NCBI GenBank assembly: GCA_937873095.1
Contig: CALMVI010000152.1
Location: 1-64,000 of the forward strand
From: an uncultured Acetobacteraceae bacterium
GTDB lineage: Bacteria; Pseudomonadota; Alphaproteobacteria; Acetobacterales; Acetobacteraceae
DNA length: 64,000 nt
Direction of reading: 5' to 3'
This document shows, in pieces, positions 9,439-17,961 of the stretch. Made by a program: the position numbers and the translations under genes. The notes beneath the pieces were generated by a model. That model was not told where the DNA came from and searched no databases. It saw nothing but the letters and a program-made list of their open reading frames with translations. The stretch's first letter is position 1; the number at the start of each line of letters is the position of its first letter.

Positions 9439-10934
9439 GGCAGGCCGGGCACGATGGCCTGCCGGGCCAGCTCCGCCCGCAGCGGCACGCCGGCGCTGAC
9501 GCCCGGCAGCAGGTCCAGCGCCGCAGGCCCGGCCGGCAGCTCCCTGAGCGGCAGCAGCAACGCGCCGCCCGGCACCGGCACGACCTTGAAGTCGCGGGTG
9601 TTCTCGAAGCGGCGTCCGCCGGCCTGCAACGGAAAGAAGTCGAAATACAGCGCGTCCCAGCCGCCCTGCAGGTTGAGCCGCAGCGCGGTGCCCAAGGAGG
9701 ACGGCCCGGCCGACAGGCGGATCGTCCGGCCGTCCAGGACTGCCTGGGCCGGCGTCGCGTCACGCAGCACGGGGCGCCAGGAAGCCAGCAGCGCGCACCC
9801 GGCCAGCACGCACCCCGCACGCCGCCGCGCGCCGGGCAAGCAGAGTGCTGCGGCCAGTTGCGCGGCCCACAGCACCAGCAGCGGGAATGTCCACTTGAAG
9901 TAGTGCACGTTGTCGAACCGCCACAGCCCCGCGGGCTGCAGGTCGCGGTAGCTGAGGTAGAGCGTCCAATGCAGCACCACCGACGCGGCCGCCAGCACGG
10001 GCGCAGCACCCGGGGTGTCGCGCCGCAGCAGCGCCAGCAGCAGGCCGCCGAAACCGGGCAGCAGCCAGGGGAACACCTCCGCCATGCCGAGCCCAGAGGG
10101 CAGCAGCGGCCTGGCGTCGCCGACCAGCATCACCCAGCGCATCGGCAGCAGCCGCCATTCGAAGCCGTTGGCCGATGCGGCGCTGAGGTACAGCCCGGCC
10201 GAGCCGCCGAACACGGCGTAATGGGCGGCGATGGCTGGCAACGCACCGACCGCCAGGCCGAGCGCGCCGGCCAGGCCCGTGCCGCACCAGCGCCGCAGCC
10301 CTGCGCCGCTGCGCGCCAGCGCCCAGGCGGCGCCCAGCCCACACGGCAGCAGCACCGCCGCGTCGCTGGGCCGGAACCCCGCGGCCGCGCCGATCACCAG
10401 GCCGAGCGGCAGGGCGCGGGCCCAGCCTGGCCGCTCGGCCAGGCGGAACGCCAGCAACAGCGCACCGAACTGGCAGGGTGCGACACCGGTCGTGGTCCAC
10501 GGGATCACCCATAGCTCGAGCAGGCGGCGGCCACCGAGCGTGCCGACCAGGAAGCAGGCGGCGGAGGCGGCGGGCGGCCAGTCCGGCGCCAGCCGCGTGG
10601 CAAGCCGAAGGAAGATCGGCAGGCAGGCCGCCCAGCACAGGGCGTCCGGGATCATGAACGGCTGCCACGGCGTCAGCCGCACGAAGGCCGCGCCCAGCAG
10701 CGGGTAGTATGGCGGGTAGTGGTGTTCCGAGGGCAGCAGGTCCCACTGCGCCCAGGCGCGCGCCGCTTGCAGGTAGCGTGCCTGGTCGCCCCAGGCGGCG
10801 AAGCCGCGGAAGCTGCCGGGGTATTCGTAGGCGTGCACGCCCAGCGACACGGCGACCAGAACCAGTGCCCCGACCAACGCGGTCATCGTGTCGGCTTGGA
10901 GCGACCGCTTGGCTTGCTGGACGGTTTCTGGCAT
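9393..10934 (-). CDS. Polytopic membrane protein, GT-C-like, first of a duplicated pair
   Basis: A 513-aa protein from ATG 10934 (497 aa if ATG 10886 is used; neither has a strong ribosome site). After an N-terminal helix it has GDQARYLQAARAWAQWDLL and YPLLGAAFVRLTPWQPF, the same blocks as its downstream paralogue, then FNVHYFKW-like WRFDNVHYFKWTFPLLV and a soluble C-terminal domain. Arrangement and length suit GT-C transferases, but no family-defining motif beyond the loop Asp can be seen. It is divergent from the PLP decarboxylase, whose start is only about 10 bases away, so promoters of one must lie inside the other. Confidence 0.68.
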   Translation of the reverse strand: MPETVQQAKRSLQADTMTALVGALVLVAVSLGVHAYEYPGSFRGFAAWGDQARYLQAARAWAQWDLLPSEHHYPPYYPLLGAAFVRLTPWQPFMIPDALCWAACLPIFLRLATRLAPDWPPAASAACFLVGTLGGRRLLELWVIPWTTTGVAPCQFGALLLAFRLAERPGWARALPLGLVIGAAAGFRPSDAAVLLPCGLGAAWALARSGAGLRRWCGTGLAGALGLAVGALPAIAAHYAVFGGSAGLYLSAASANGFEWRLLPMRWVMLVGDARPLLPSGLGMAEVFPWLLPGFGGLLLALLRRDTPGAAPVLAAASVVLHWTLYLSYRDLQPAGLWRFDNVHYFKWTFPLLVLWAAQLAAALCLPGARRRAGCVLAGCALLASWRPVLRDATPAQAVLDGRTIRLSAGPSSLGTALRLNLQGGWDALYFDFFPLQAGGRRFENTRDFKVVPVPGGALLLPLRELPAGPAALDLLPGVSAGVPLRAELARQAIVPGLPCGLAWWDRSCRPAS

Positions 10935-10944
10935 CGCGCCCGCT

Positions 10945-12456
10945 ATGCCAGACATCGCCGTGCCGCACATACCGGACCCGCAGCCTACGCTCGATCCGGA
11001 AGATTGGGCGCAAACCCGCGCGCTCGGCCACCGCATGCTGGACGACATGATCGACTGGCTGGCGGGTGCCCGCGCGCGCCCGGTCTGGCAGCGCATGCCC
11101 GACGCGTTGCGGGCCGAACTGCGCACGCCGATCCCCCGCCAGGGCGCGCCGATGGACGCCGTCTACGCCGATTTCCAGCGTTTCGTGCTGCCCTACAGCA
11201 GCGCCAACGAGCACCCACGCATGATGGGCTGGGTGAACGGCGGCGGCAGTCCTGCAGGCTTCCTGGCCGAGCTGCTGACCGGCATCTTCAACGTCAATTG
11301 CGGCGGCAGGGACCATGCGGCCATCGAGGTCGAACGGCTGGTGGTGGCCTGGGCCGCCGAAATGGTGGGCATGCCCGCAGAGACCACCGGCATCCTGTTG
11401 ACCGGCTCGTCGATGGCCAACATGGTGGCGGTGCTGGTCGCGCGGCGCGCGGCGCTCGGCGGGCGGGTGCGCGCGCAGGGCCTGCGCTCGGCGCCCCTGG
11501 TGGCCTACGCGTCGGCTGCCGCCCATGGCTGCGTGCCGCGCGCGCTCGACATGGCCGGGATCGGCTCGGACGCGCTGCGGGCCGTGCCCGCCGGTCCCGA
11601 CCACCGGATGGACGTGCCCTCCCTGCGCCGCGCCATCGCCGCGGATTCGGCGTCCGGCCTGCAGCCGTTCCTGGTCGTGGGCACGGCCGGTACGGTCGAT
11701 ACCGGCGCCATCGACGATCTGGCCGCCATCGCCGACGTGGCCCAGGGCGCGGGCATCTGGTTCCACGTCGACGGGGCGTTCGGTGCGACGGCTGCGCTGT
11801 CGCGGCAGCTGCGCCCGCTGCTGGCGGGGATCGAGCGGGCGGACAGCCTGGCCTTCGACTTCCACAAATGGGCGCAGGTGCCGTACGACGCCGGCTGCGT
11901 GCTGGTGCGTGACCCGGCCGCCCATATCGAGACCTTCGCCCAGTCGCTGGCCTACCTCACCCATGCCGAGCGCGGCCTTGCCGGCAACCCGCCCTGGCCG
12001 AGGGACCTCGGCCCGGACCTGTCGCGCGAGTTCCGGGCGTTGAAAGTCTGGATGACGCTGAAGGCCTATGGCGCGGACGGCATCGCGCGCGTGGTCGAAT
12101 CCGGCTGCGCCGTCGCCCGCCACCTGGCCGCCCGCATCGCGCGCGAACCCGAGCTGGAGCTGCTGGCGCCGGTGGTGCTGAACATCGTCTGCTTCCGCGT
12201 GGCTGCCGGCGCCGCCGACCTCGACCGGTTGAACCGGGACGTCGTGGCAGACCTGCAGGAAGCCGGCATCGCCGCGCCCTCCACCACCACCATCGGCGGC
12301 CGGCTGGCCATCCGCGCCGCCCTGTTCAACCACCGCACGGTCGAGGCGGACGCGGACGCGCTGGTCGACGGGGTGCTTGCGATGGCGCGCCGCCGCAGCG
12401 AAGGTCGTGTCCACCAGGCGACCGCCGACCACCGACACCCGGAGTATCCAGCTTGA
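10945..12456 (+). CDS. Pyridoxal-dependent group II decarboxylase (aromatic-amino-acid decarboxylase family)
   Basis: A 503-aa PLP enzyme. Family marks are HPRMMGWVNGGGSPAGFLAE, TGSSMANMVAV, GTVDTGAIDDL, the WFHVDGAFG aspartate/histidine segment and the Schiff-base site DFHKWAQVPYDAG with lysine near residue 308 (usual form NPHKW). Such enzymes convert L-amino acids to amines (Trp, Tyr, DOPA, Glu, 2,4-diaminobutyrate), and the substrate cannot be assigned. GTG 10888 is an alternative start, but ATG 10945 gives a normal length. Its stop overlaps the start of the M61 peptidase gene (TTGA), so the two are translationally coupled. Confidence 0.85.
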   Translation: MPDIAVPHIPDPQPTLDPEDWAQTRALGHRMLDDMIDWLAGARARPVWQRMPDALRAELRTPIPRQGAPMDAVYADFQRFVLPYSSANEHPRMMGWVNGGGSPAGFLAELLTGIFNVNCGGRDHAAIEVERLVVAWAAEMVGMPAETTGILLTGSSMANMVAVLVARRAALGGRVRAQGLRSAPLVAYASAAAHGCVPRALDMAGIGSDALRAVPAGPDHRMDVPSLRRAIAADSASGLQPFLVVGTAGTVDTGAIDDLAAIADVAQGAGIWFHVDGAFGATAALSRQLRPLLAGIERADSLAFDFHKWAQVPYDAGCVLVRDPAAHIETFAQSLAYLTHAERGLAGNPPWPRDLGPDLSREFRALKVWMTLKAYGADGIARVVESGCAVARHLAARIAREPELELLAPVVLNIVCFRVAAGAADLDRLNRDVVADLQEAGIAAPSTTTIGGRLAIRAALFNHRTVEADADALVDGVLAMARRRSEGRVHQATADHRHPEYPA

Positions 12457-14396
12457 CCCGACGCATCGCGTTCCTTTTCGCCGGGCTCGCCTGGCTGCCC
12501 GCCCATGCCGCCCAGCCACAGCCGCAGCAGCCCCAGCAGCCGCAACCGCTTCCCTATCCGCCCGCAATCCCCGCGCCGCAGGACGTCGCGTGGCCCGGCA
12601 CCATCGCGCTCACGGTCGACATCACCGACACCGCCCGGCACATCATGTCGGTCCACGAAAAGATCCCCGTGCAGCACGCGGGCGACATGGTCCTGCTGTA
12701 CCCGCGATGGGTGCCTGGCGACCACGGACCGACAGGGCCGCTCGCCGACCTGGCCGGGCTGGACGTGCAGGCGAACAACGAGAGGCTTGCCTGGGTGCGC
12801 GACACGGTGGACGTGAACGCCTTTCACGTGCCGGTGCCGGACGGCGCCACCAGCCTGGACGTGCGCTTCCAATACCTCTCCCCGCCCACCGAGCGTGAGG
12901 GCAGGGTGGAGATGACGCCGGACATGGTCGACCTCGCCTGGAACACGGTCGTGCTCTACCCCGCCGGCGTGTTCAGCCGCGGGATCACGGTCCAGGCGAG
13001 TGTCGCGATGCCGAAATCCTGGCAGGCGGCCACCGCGCTGGAGCGCGCCGACGGCTGGGACGGCGCCGTCAGCTTCAGGCCGACCACGCTCAACACGCTC
13101 GTCGACTCGCCGCTCTACGCTGGCCGGAACGTCTCGCGCATCGATCTCGCGCCGGGCGCCGCCGTCCCCGTCCACCTGAACGTGTTCGCCGACCGTCCGC
13201 AGGACCTGGCCATGACCCCCGAGCAGCTCGCCAAGCACCGCGCGCTGGTGACCCAGGCGGTGAAGCTGTACGGCGCGCAGCACTACGCCCATTACGACTT
13301 CCTGCTCGCGCTCAGCGACCAGCTGGGCGGCGTGGGCCTGGAGCACCACCAGTCCAGCGAGGACGGGGTCGGGCGCGGCTACCTCACAGACTGGGACCGG
13401 ACCGTCGCCGACCGTGACCTGCTGCCGCACGAATACACCCATTCGTGGAACGGCAAGTTCCGCCGCCCTGCCGATCTGTGGGCGCCCAACTTCAACGTTC
13501 CGGAACGCGACAGCCTGCTGTGGGTGTACGAAGGCCAGACGCAGTTCTGGGGCCAGGTGCTGGCCGCCCGCTCGGGGCTGTGGAGCCGGCAGGAGGCGCT
13601 GGACGCGATCGCCGACGACGCGGCCAGCATGCAGGCCGAGGTCGGCCGCCTGTGGCGCCCGCTGCAGGACACCACCAACGACCCGGTGATCAACGCCCGC
13701 CGCCCGCAATCCTGGCACAGCTGGGAGCGGCAGGAGGATTACTACACCGAGGGCCTGCTGATCTGGCTCGACGCCGACACGCTGATCCGCGAGCAGACGC
13801 ACGGCGCAAAGTCGCTCGGCGATTTCGCGCACGCCTTCTTCGGCATCGAAGACGGCAGCATCGTCACCCACCCCTACGTCTTCGCCGACGTGGTCAGCGC
13901 GCTGAACGGCGTGCTGCCGTACGACTGGGCGGGCTTCCTGCGCACCCGCCTGGATGCGCGCGGCGGCAGCGCCCCGCTGGACGGCCTGACCCGCGGCGGC
14001 TACCGCCTGATCTACACCGACACGCCGTCCGACGCACTCAAGAGCGTCCAGACCCGCCGCAAATCCCACGACTACACCTGGTCGATCGGGCTGAGCCTGC
14101 GCAGCGGCGGCGTGATCGGCGACGTCATCTGGGACAGCCCGGCCTACCGCGCCGGCCTGGTCAAGGGCGGCAAGCTGATCGCCGTCAACGGGCTGTCGTT
14201 CGAGGATCCGGGCGAGCTGAGCAGCGCGATCAAGCTGGCGGCGGGGTCGAAGGACCCGATCGAACTGCTGGTCCAGGACGACCGGCAGTTCCGCACCGTC
14301 CGCCTCGACTACCATGACGGCCTGCGCTACCCGCATCTGCAGCGGATCGACGGCAAGCCGGCGCTGCTGGACGACCTGCTGACACCGCTGAAATGA
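12453..14396 (+). CDS. M61-family glycyl aminopeptidase with PDZ domain, exported
   Basis: A 647-aa protein with a signal peptide (FLFAGLAWLPAHA), a Gln/Pro-rich stretch, an N-terminal beta domain, a catalytic domain and a C-terminal PDZ domain (residues about 545-620). The zinc site HEYTHSWNGK begins at His326 and matches the M61 HExxH plus tryptophan signature; YEGQTQFWG supplies the third ligand region. M61 enzymes remove N-terminal Gly/Ala from peptides in the periplasm. Translation starts at TTG 12453, which overlaps the decarboxylase stop by four bases, with GGAG about ten bases upstream. The mature region starts with an unusual QPQPQQPQQPQP run. Confidence 0.88.
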   Translation: MTRRIAFLFAGLAWLPAHAAQPQPQQPQQPQPLPYPPAIPAPQDVAWPGTIALTVDITDTARHIMSVHEKIPVQHAGDMVLLYPRWVPGDHGPTGPLADLAGLDVQANNERLAWVRDTVDVNAFHVPVPDGATSLDVRFQYLSPPTEREGRVEMTPDMVDLAWNTVVLYPAGVFSRGITVQASVAMPKSWQAATALERADGWDGAVSFRPTTLNTLVDSPLYAGRNVSRIDLAPGAAVPVHLNVFADRPQDLAMTPEQLAKHRALVTQAVKLYGAQHYAHYDFLLALSDQLGGVGLEHHQSSEDGVGRGYLTDWDRTVADRDLLPHEYTHSWNGKFRRPADLWAPNFNVPERDSLLWVYEGQTQFWGQVLAARSGLWSRQEALDAIADDAASMQAEVGRLWRPLQDTTNDPVINARRPQSWHSWERQEDYYTEGLLIWLDADTLIREQTHGAKSLGDFAHAFFGIEDGSIVTHPYVFADVVSALNGVLPYDWAGFLRTRLDARGGSAPLDGLTRGGYRLIYTDTPSDALKSVQTRRKSHDYTWSIGLSLRSGGVIGDVIWDSPAYRAGLVKGGKLIAVNGLSFEDPGELSSAIKLAAGSKDPIELLVQDDRQFRTVRLDYHDGLRYPHLQRIDGKPALLDDLLTPLK

Positions 14397-14409
14397 GCGG
14401 GCCATCTGA

Positions 14410-14580
14410 AGGCCAGGGGCGTTTGCCCCTGGACCCCATCAAAGGCAAGCCTTTGAAATCCTAATTCTAAGAATTGGGGGTCTGGGGCTTCAAACCCCGG
14501 CGGGGTCCAGGGGTGTCGTGCGGCGCACGCTCACGCTTGCGCATGACGTGCGAAGCACGCTGGCGCGTGACGCCCTGGCC
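14410..14580. repeat. Dispersed multi-hairpin intergenic repeat, copy A
   Basis: This non-coding stretch between two convergent genes matches copy B at 42031-42132. Modules in order: ccaggggc/gcccctgg hairpin (14412-14431), tcaaaggc/gcctttga hairpin (about 14439-14456), a gggtctgggg...ccccggcggggtcc block, then a GC-rich tail ending gacgccctggcc. Relative to copy B, the tail carries an extra internal segment of roughly 35 bases. The end abuts the stop codon of the dehydrogenase at 14581. It may act as a bidirectional terminator for the flanking convergent genes. Confidence 0.75.
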
Positions 14581-15900
14581 TTACGGAAACAGCCCGCGGG
14601 TCAGCTTTGCCTTCTGCACCCGCTCGATGCCGATCGCCATGGCGGCGGTGCGGTGGGGCACGTCGTCGCGTTCGGCCCGCGCCATCACCGCCTGGAAGGC
14701 ACGCTCCAGCACGCGGTTGAGGCGGTCGCGAACCTCCGGCTCGGTCCAGAACAGCTGCTGCAGGTCCTGCACCCATTCGAAGTAGCTGACGACCACACCG
14801 CCCGCGTTGCACAGGATGTCGGGGATGACGAAGATCTCGCCCCTGCGCTGGTTCAGCACGCGGTCGGCCTCCGGCGTGGTCGGGCCGTTCGCGCCCTCGG
14901 CCAGGATGCGGCATCGCAGCGACCGCGCCACGTCCTCGGTGATCACCTGCTCCATCGCGGCCGGCACCAGGATGTCGCAGCGCTGCGTCAGCAGTTCGGC
15001 CGGATCGGACAGCGCTTCGTGGGACCAGCCGGCCAGCGTGCCATGCGCCTCCGTCCACCGCACCAGCGAGGGCACGTCCAGCCCGCGCGGGTCGAAGTAG
15101 CAGGCGGTGTGGTCGGACACGCCCAGCACCTTGATGCCCTGCTGCACCAGTGCCGCCGCCGTCACGCTGCCGACATTGCCGAAGCCCTGGATGATCGCGG
15201 TCGTCTCCGCCGGGTTCAGCCTCAGCCGCTCCATCGCGCGGCCGATCAGGTGCACGACGCCGCGTCCCGTGGCCTCGCGCCGGCCGACGGTTCCGCCCGC
15301 ATCGACCGGCTTGCCGGTGACGATTTCGGTGACTGTCTGCCCCTGGTACATGGAGTAGGTGTCCATGTACCAGGCCATCACCTGCTCGTTGGTGCCCATG
15401 TCGGGCGCCATCACGTCAGTCTTGGGGCCGACGAACGGGATCATCTCCTGCATGTAGCGCCGGCTGACCGCCTCGAGCTCGCGCCGCGACAGGCCGTAGG
15501 GATCGACCGCGACCCCGCCCTTGGCCCCCCCGTAGGGCAGGCCGGCGAGCGCGCATTTCCAGCTCATCGAGACCGCCAGCGCCGCCACCTCGCCCAGATG
15601 CAGGTTGGCGGCGTAGCGCGTGCCGCCCTTGGTCGGGCCCATCGTCAGGTGGTGCTGCACGCGGAAGCCGTGGAACACCGCTTCCGACCCGTCGTCGCGG
15701 TGGATCGGGCAGCTGACCACGATGGCGCGCTTGGGCAGCAGCAGCCGGTCGCGGTTATGCTCCTCGATGCCGAGATAGTCGGCGATGACGGCAAAATTCT
15801 CGCGCGCCTGTTCCCAGAACGGGCCGGTGTAGATGCCGGCCGACGGGTCGGCCGTGTGCCCCGCCGCGCGTGGGCGGGGAGGGGGCAGGTGCGTGTCCAT
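14581..15900 (-). CDS. Glu/Leu/Phe/Val dehydrogenase (glutamate dehydrogenase type)
   Basis: A 439-aa cytoplasmic oxidoreductase. The substrate domain shows GFRVQHHLTMGPTKGGTRY with a substrate-binding lysine at 91, then KCALAGLPYGGAKGGV with the catalytic lysine near 127 and the APDMGTNEQVM aspartate. The Rossmann domain carries QGFGNVGSVTAAALVQ (GxGxxG variant) and an EGANGPTTPEAD segment. The enzyme interconverts an L-amino acid and its 2-oxoacid plus ammonia using NAD(P). Length and motifs fit glutamate dehydrogenase best. Its 3' end abuts the repeat copy A. Confidence 0.9.
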   Translation of the reverse strand: MDTHLPPPRPRAAGHTADPSAGIYTGPFWEQARENFAVIADYLGIEEHNRDRLLLPKRAIVVSCPIHRDDGSEAVFHGFRVQHHLTMGPTKGGTRYAANLHLGEVAALAVSMSWKCALAGLPYGGAKGGVAVDPYGLSRRELEAVSRRYMQEMIPFVGPKTDVMAPDMGTNEQVMAWYMDTYSMYQGQTVTEIVTGKPVDAGGTVGRREATGRGVVHLIGRAMERLRLNPAETTAIIQGFGNVGSVTAAALVQQGIKVLGVSDHTACYFDPRGLDVPSLVRWTEAHGTLAGWSHEALSDPAELLTQRCDILVPAAMEQVITEDVARSLRCRILAEGANGPTTPEADRVLNQRRGEIFVIPDILCNAGGVVVSYFEWVQDLQQLFWTEPEVRDRLNRVLERAFQAVMARAERDDVPHRTAAMAIGIERVQKAKLTRGLFP

Positions 15901-16031
15901 GAGCGGTGTCCGTGTCTGTGATGGCGCCGTGCACGCCGGCTGTTCTTGCTTGTTTGCCGCGCGCCCTGGCGGGATGCGGCACCATCTGGCAGGCGGAGCG
16001 TTTTGTCACCCGACAGTATTGCAGGTCCCGT

Positions 16032-17015
16032 ATGTCCAGCCCCGCCGAACCACCATCGACCGAGCACGACGGCGCGCGCCGCAGCATGGCGCTGGTGATG
16101 AACGCCAAGGCCGGGACGCTGCTGGGGGAGGGCGGCGGCGGGTCGTTGCGCGAGCTGCTCGAACGGCAGGCGTCCGAGCTGCACGTCGTCGACGAGGGTG
16201 CCGGCACGCTGCCCGAACGGGTGGCCCTGGCGCAGGATGCGGGCAGCGCGTGCATCGTGGTCGCCGGGGGAGACGGCACGGTCGCCTGCGCCGCCCAGGC
16301 GCTGACCGGGACGGACGCGGTGCTGGGCGTGATCCCCGGCGGCACGATGAACCTGCTGGCGCGCGACCTCGGCCTCGATCCGGACGACCGCGAGGCGGCG
16401 GTCCGCACGCTGGGCCAGGGCAGGGTGCGCGCCATCGACGTGGGCGAGGTGGCGGACCGGGACGGCGCGCCGCACCGTTTCCTGTGCGCCTCGATGATCG
16501 GGACGCCGGCCCGGCTGAGCCGCCACCGCGAAGCCGGGCGCGAGCGCGGCAACGGGCCGCTCGCCTGGGCCGCCTTCGCCTGGGCGGCCCTGCGCGCGCT
16601 GGTGCGCAACCGTTCGATGCGGCTGGTGCTGCGCCATGACGGCGCGGAGCGGACCGTGCGCACGCCCTCGCTGACGGTGACGGTGAACCGGCTGGACGAC
16701 GAGTCGGGCCGCATCTTCGGCCGGTCCTGCCTCGATGGCGGCAGGCTCGCGGTCTATGTGGTCCGGCGCGACTCGGTGGCGGGCCAGCTGCGGCTGCTGC
16801 TGCGCACCGCCTGGAGCGGCAGCATGCGTGCGCCCCAGATCGAGGTGATCGACACCGACGCGATCGAGATCAGCAACCGCCACGCCGCGATTCACGTGCT
16901 GGTCGACGGCGAGCGCCGCCTGCTCAGGCCGCCGCTGCGCTACACCATACGGCCCGGCGCGCTGCGCGTGATGGCCCCGCACGATCCGCCCCCTGCCGGT
17001 GGGGCCCCTGCATGA
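16032..17015 (+). CDS. Diacylglycerol kinase / sphingosine-kinase-like lipid kinase
   Basis: A 327-aa protein with the DAGK catalytic fold: MNAKAGT near the N-terminus, the VVAGGDGTVACAAQAL nucleotide-binding loop (GGDGT at 79-83) and the IPGGTMNLLARDL motif (102-107). The C-terminal half has the DGGRLAVYVV and beta-sandwich elements of YegS/DgkB-type kinases. It probably phosphorylates a lipid at the inner membrane face. ATG 16032 is chosen because the kinase domain begins soon after; the open frame extends to 15906 without conserved sequence, and ATG 16086 is possible. The next gene follows after 28 bases on the same strand. Confidence 0.85.
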   Translation: MSSPAEPPSTEHDGARRSMALVMNAKAGTLLGEGGGGSLRELLERQASELHVVDEGAGTLPERVALAQDAGSACIVVAGGDGTVACAAQALTGTDAVLGVIPGGTMNLLARDLGLDPDDREAAVRTLGQGRVRAIDVGEVADRDGAPHRFLCASMIGTPARLSRHREAGRERGNGPLAWAAFAWAALRALVRNRSMRLVLRHDGAERTVRTPSLTVTVNRLDDESGRIFGRSCLDGGRLAVYVVRRDSVAGQLRLLLRTAWSGSMRAPQIEVIDTDAIEISNRHAAIHVLVDGERRLLRPPLRYTIRPGALRVMAPHDPPPAGGAPA

Positions 17016-17043
17016 CCGGCCCCCGGGCCGGTCGGGGCGCCGC

Positions 17044-17889
17044 ATGACGGGCGGCGAGCCCGCCCTCACCCGCATCGCCCACCTCACCGACGTGCATTTC
17101 GGCGCGGCCGATCCGGCCGTGGTCGACGGCCTGGTTGCCGACATCCGCGCCGAGCCGCCCGACCTGGTGGTGATCAGCGGCGACCTGACGATGGGCGCGC
17201 GGCGGTGGGAGTTCCGCGCCGCGCGCGCCTTCATGGACCGGCTCGGCACGCCGACGCTGTGCGTGCCCGGCAACCACGACATCACGCCCTACAAGCTGGT
17301 CGAGCGTTTCTTCGTGCCGTACCGGCGCTGGCGCGAGGAGGTGGCGGCCGATACCGAGCCGGTCTGGACCGATGCCCGGGTGGGCGTGGTGGGGCTGAAC
17401 ACCGCGCATCGGATAGGTCCCCATCTCGACTGGTCGCGCGGGCGGGTCAGCCCGCACCGGCTGCGGCGCGTGCTGGCCAGGCTGGACGCGCTGCCCGGCA
17501 ACCTGACCCGCATCGTGGTGGCGCACCACCCGCTTCTGCCGCCACTTGGCGAGACCAGCCGGCAGGTGGCCGACAACGCCCGCTGCGCGCTGGCCGCCTT
17601 CGCCGAGCACGGGGTGCGGCTGGTGCTGGCCGGACACCTGCATCGCAGCTACGCGCGGCTGAGCGCGCCAGAGGAACCCGCGCCGCTGATCCTGCAGGGC
17701 GGTTCGGCGACCTCGGTCAGGCTGCGCGGCGAGCCGAACGCCTACAACCGCATCACGGTCGCGGCCGATGGCGGCGCGCATATCGAGGGCCGGGTGTGGG
17801 AGGCCGGCGCCTGGGTGGTCGCCGTCGAGCACGCGGTGACGCTGAAACCGCGCTCGTCCGGCGGCGACGTTCCGGCCCCGGGCCGGTAG
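17044..17889 (+). CDS. Calcineurin-like metallophosphoesterase
   Basis: A 281-aa cytosolic protein with all dimetal phosphoesterase blocks: HLTDVHFG (D16, H18), VISGDLT (D47), PGNHD (N77-D79), VVAHHPLLPP and the closing AGHLHRSY. The family hydrolyses phosphodiesters, including cyclic nucleotides (CpdA-like) and lipid headgroups. The gene directly follows a lipid kinase on the same strand, so a role in phospholipid metabolism is plausible but inferred. ATG 17044 starts eight residues before the first metal-binding strand. Confidence 0.87.
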   Translation: MTGGEPALTRIAHLTDVHFGAADPAVVDGLVADIRAEPPDLVVISGDLTMGARRWEFRAARAFMDRLGTPTLCVPGNHDITPYKLVERFFVPYRRWREEVAADTEPVWTDARVGVVGLNTAHRIGPHLDWSRGRVSPHRLRRVLARLDALPGNLTRIVVAHHPLLPPLGETSRQVADNARCALAAFAEHGVRLVLAGHLHRSYARLSAPEEPAPLILQGGSATSVRLRGEPNAYNRITVAADGGAHIEGRVWEAGAWVVAVEHAVTLKPRSSGGDVPAPGR

Positions 17890-17961
17890 AGCAGCACCAT
17901 CCAGGCTGAGCGCGTATCCTGCGTGCTTGCCGGAACGTTACGGTTCCGGTCTTATGCCGCC

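Noticed and set aside
9760-12567. 935-codon minus-strand open frame opposite the PLP decarboxylase
   Set aside because: Antisense shadow with low-complexity composition; the plus strand carries full decarboxylase motifs.
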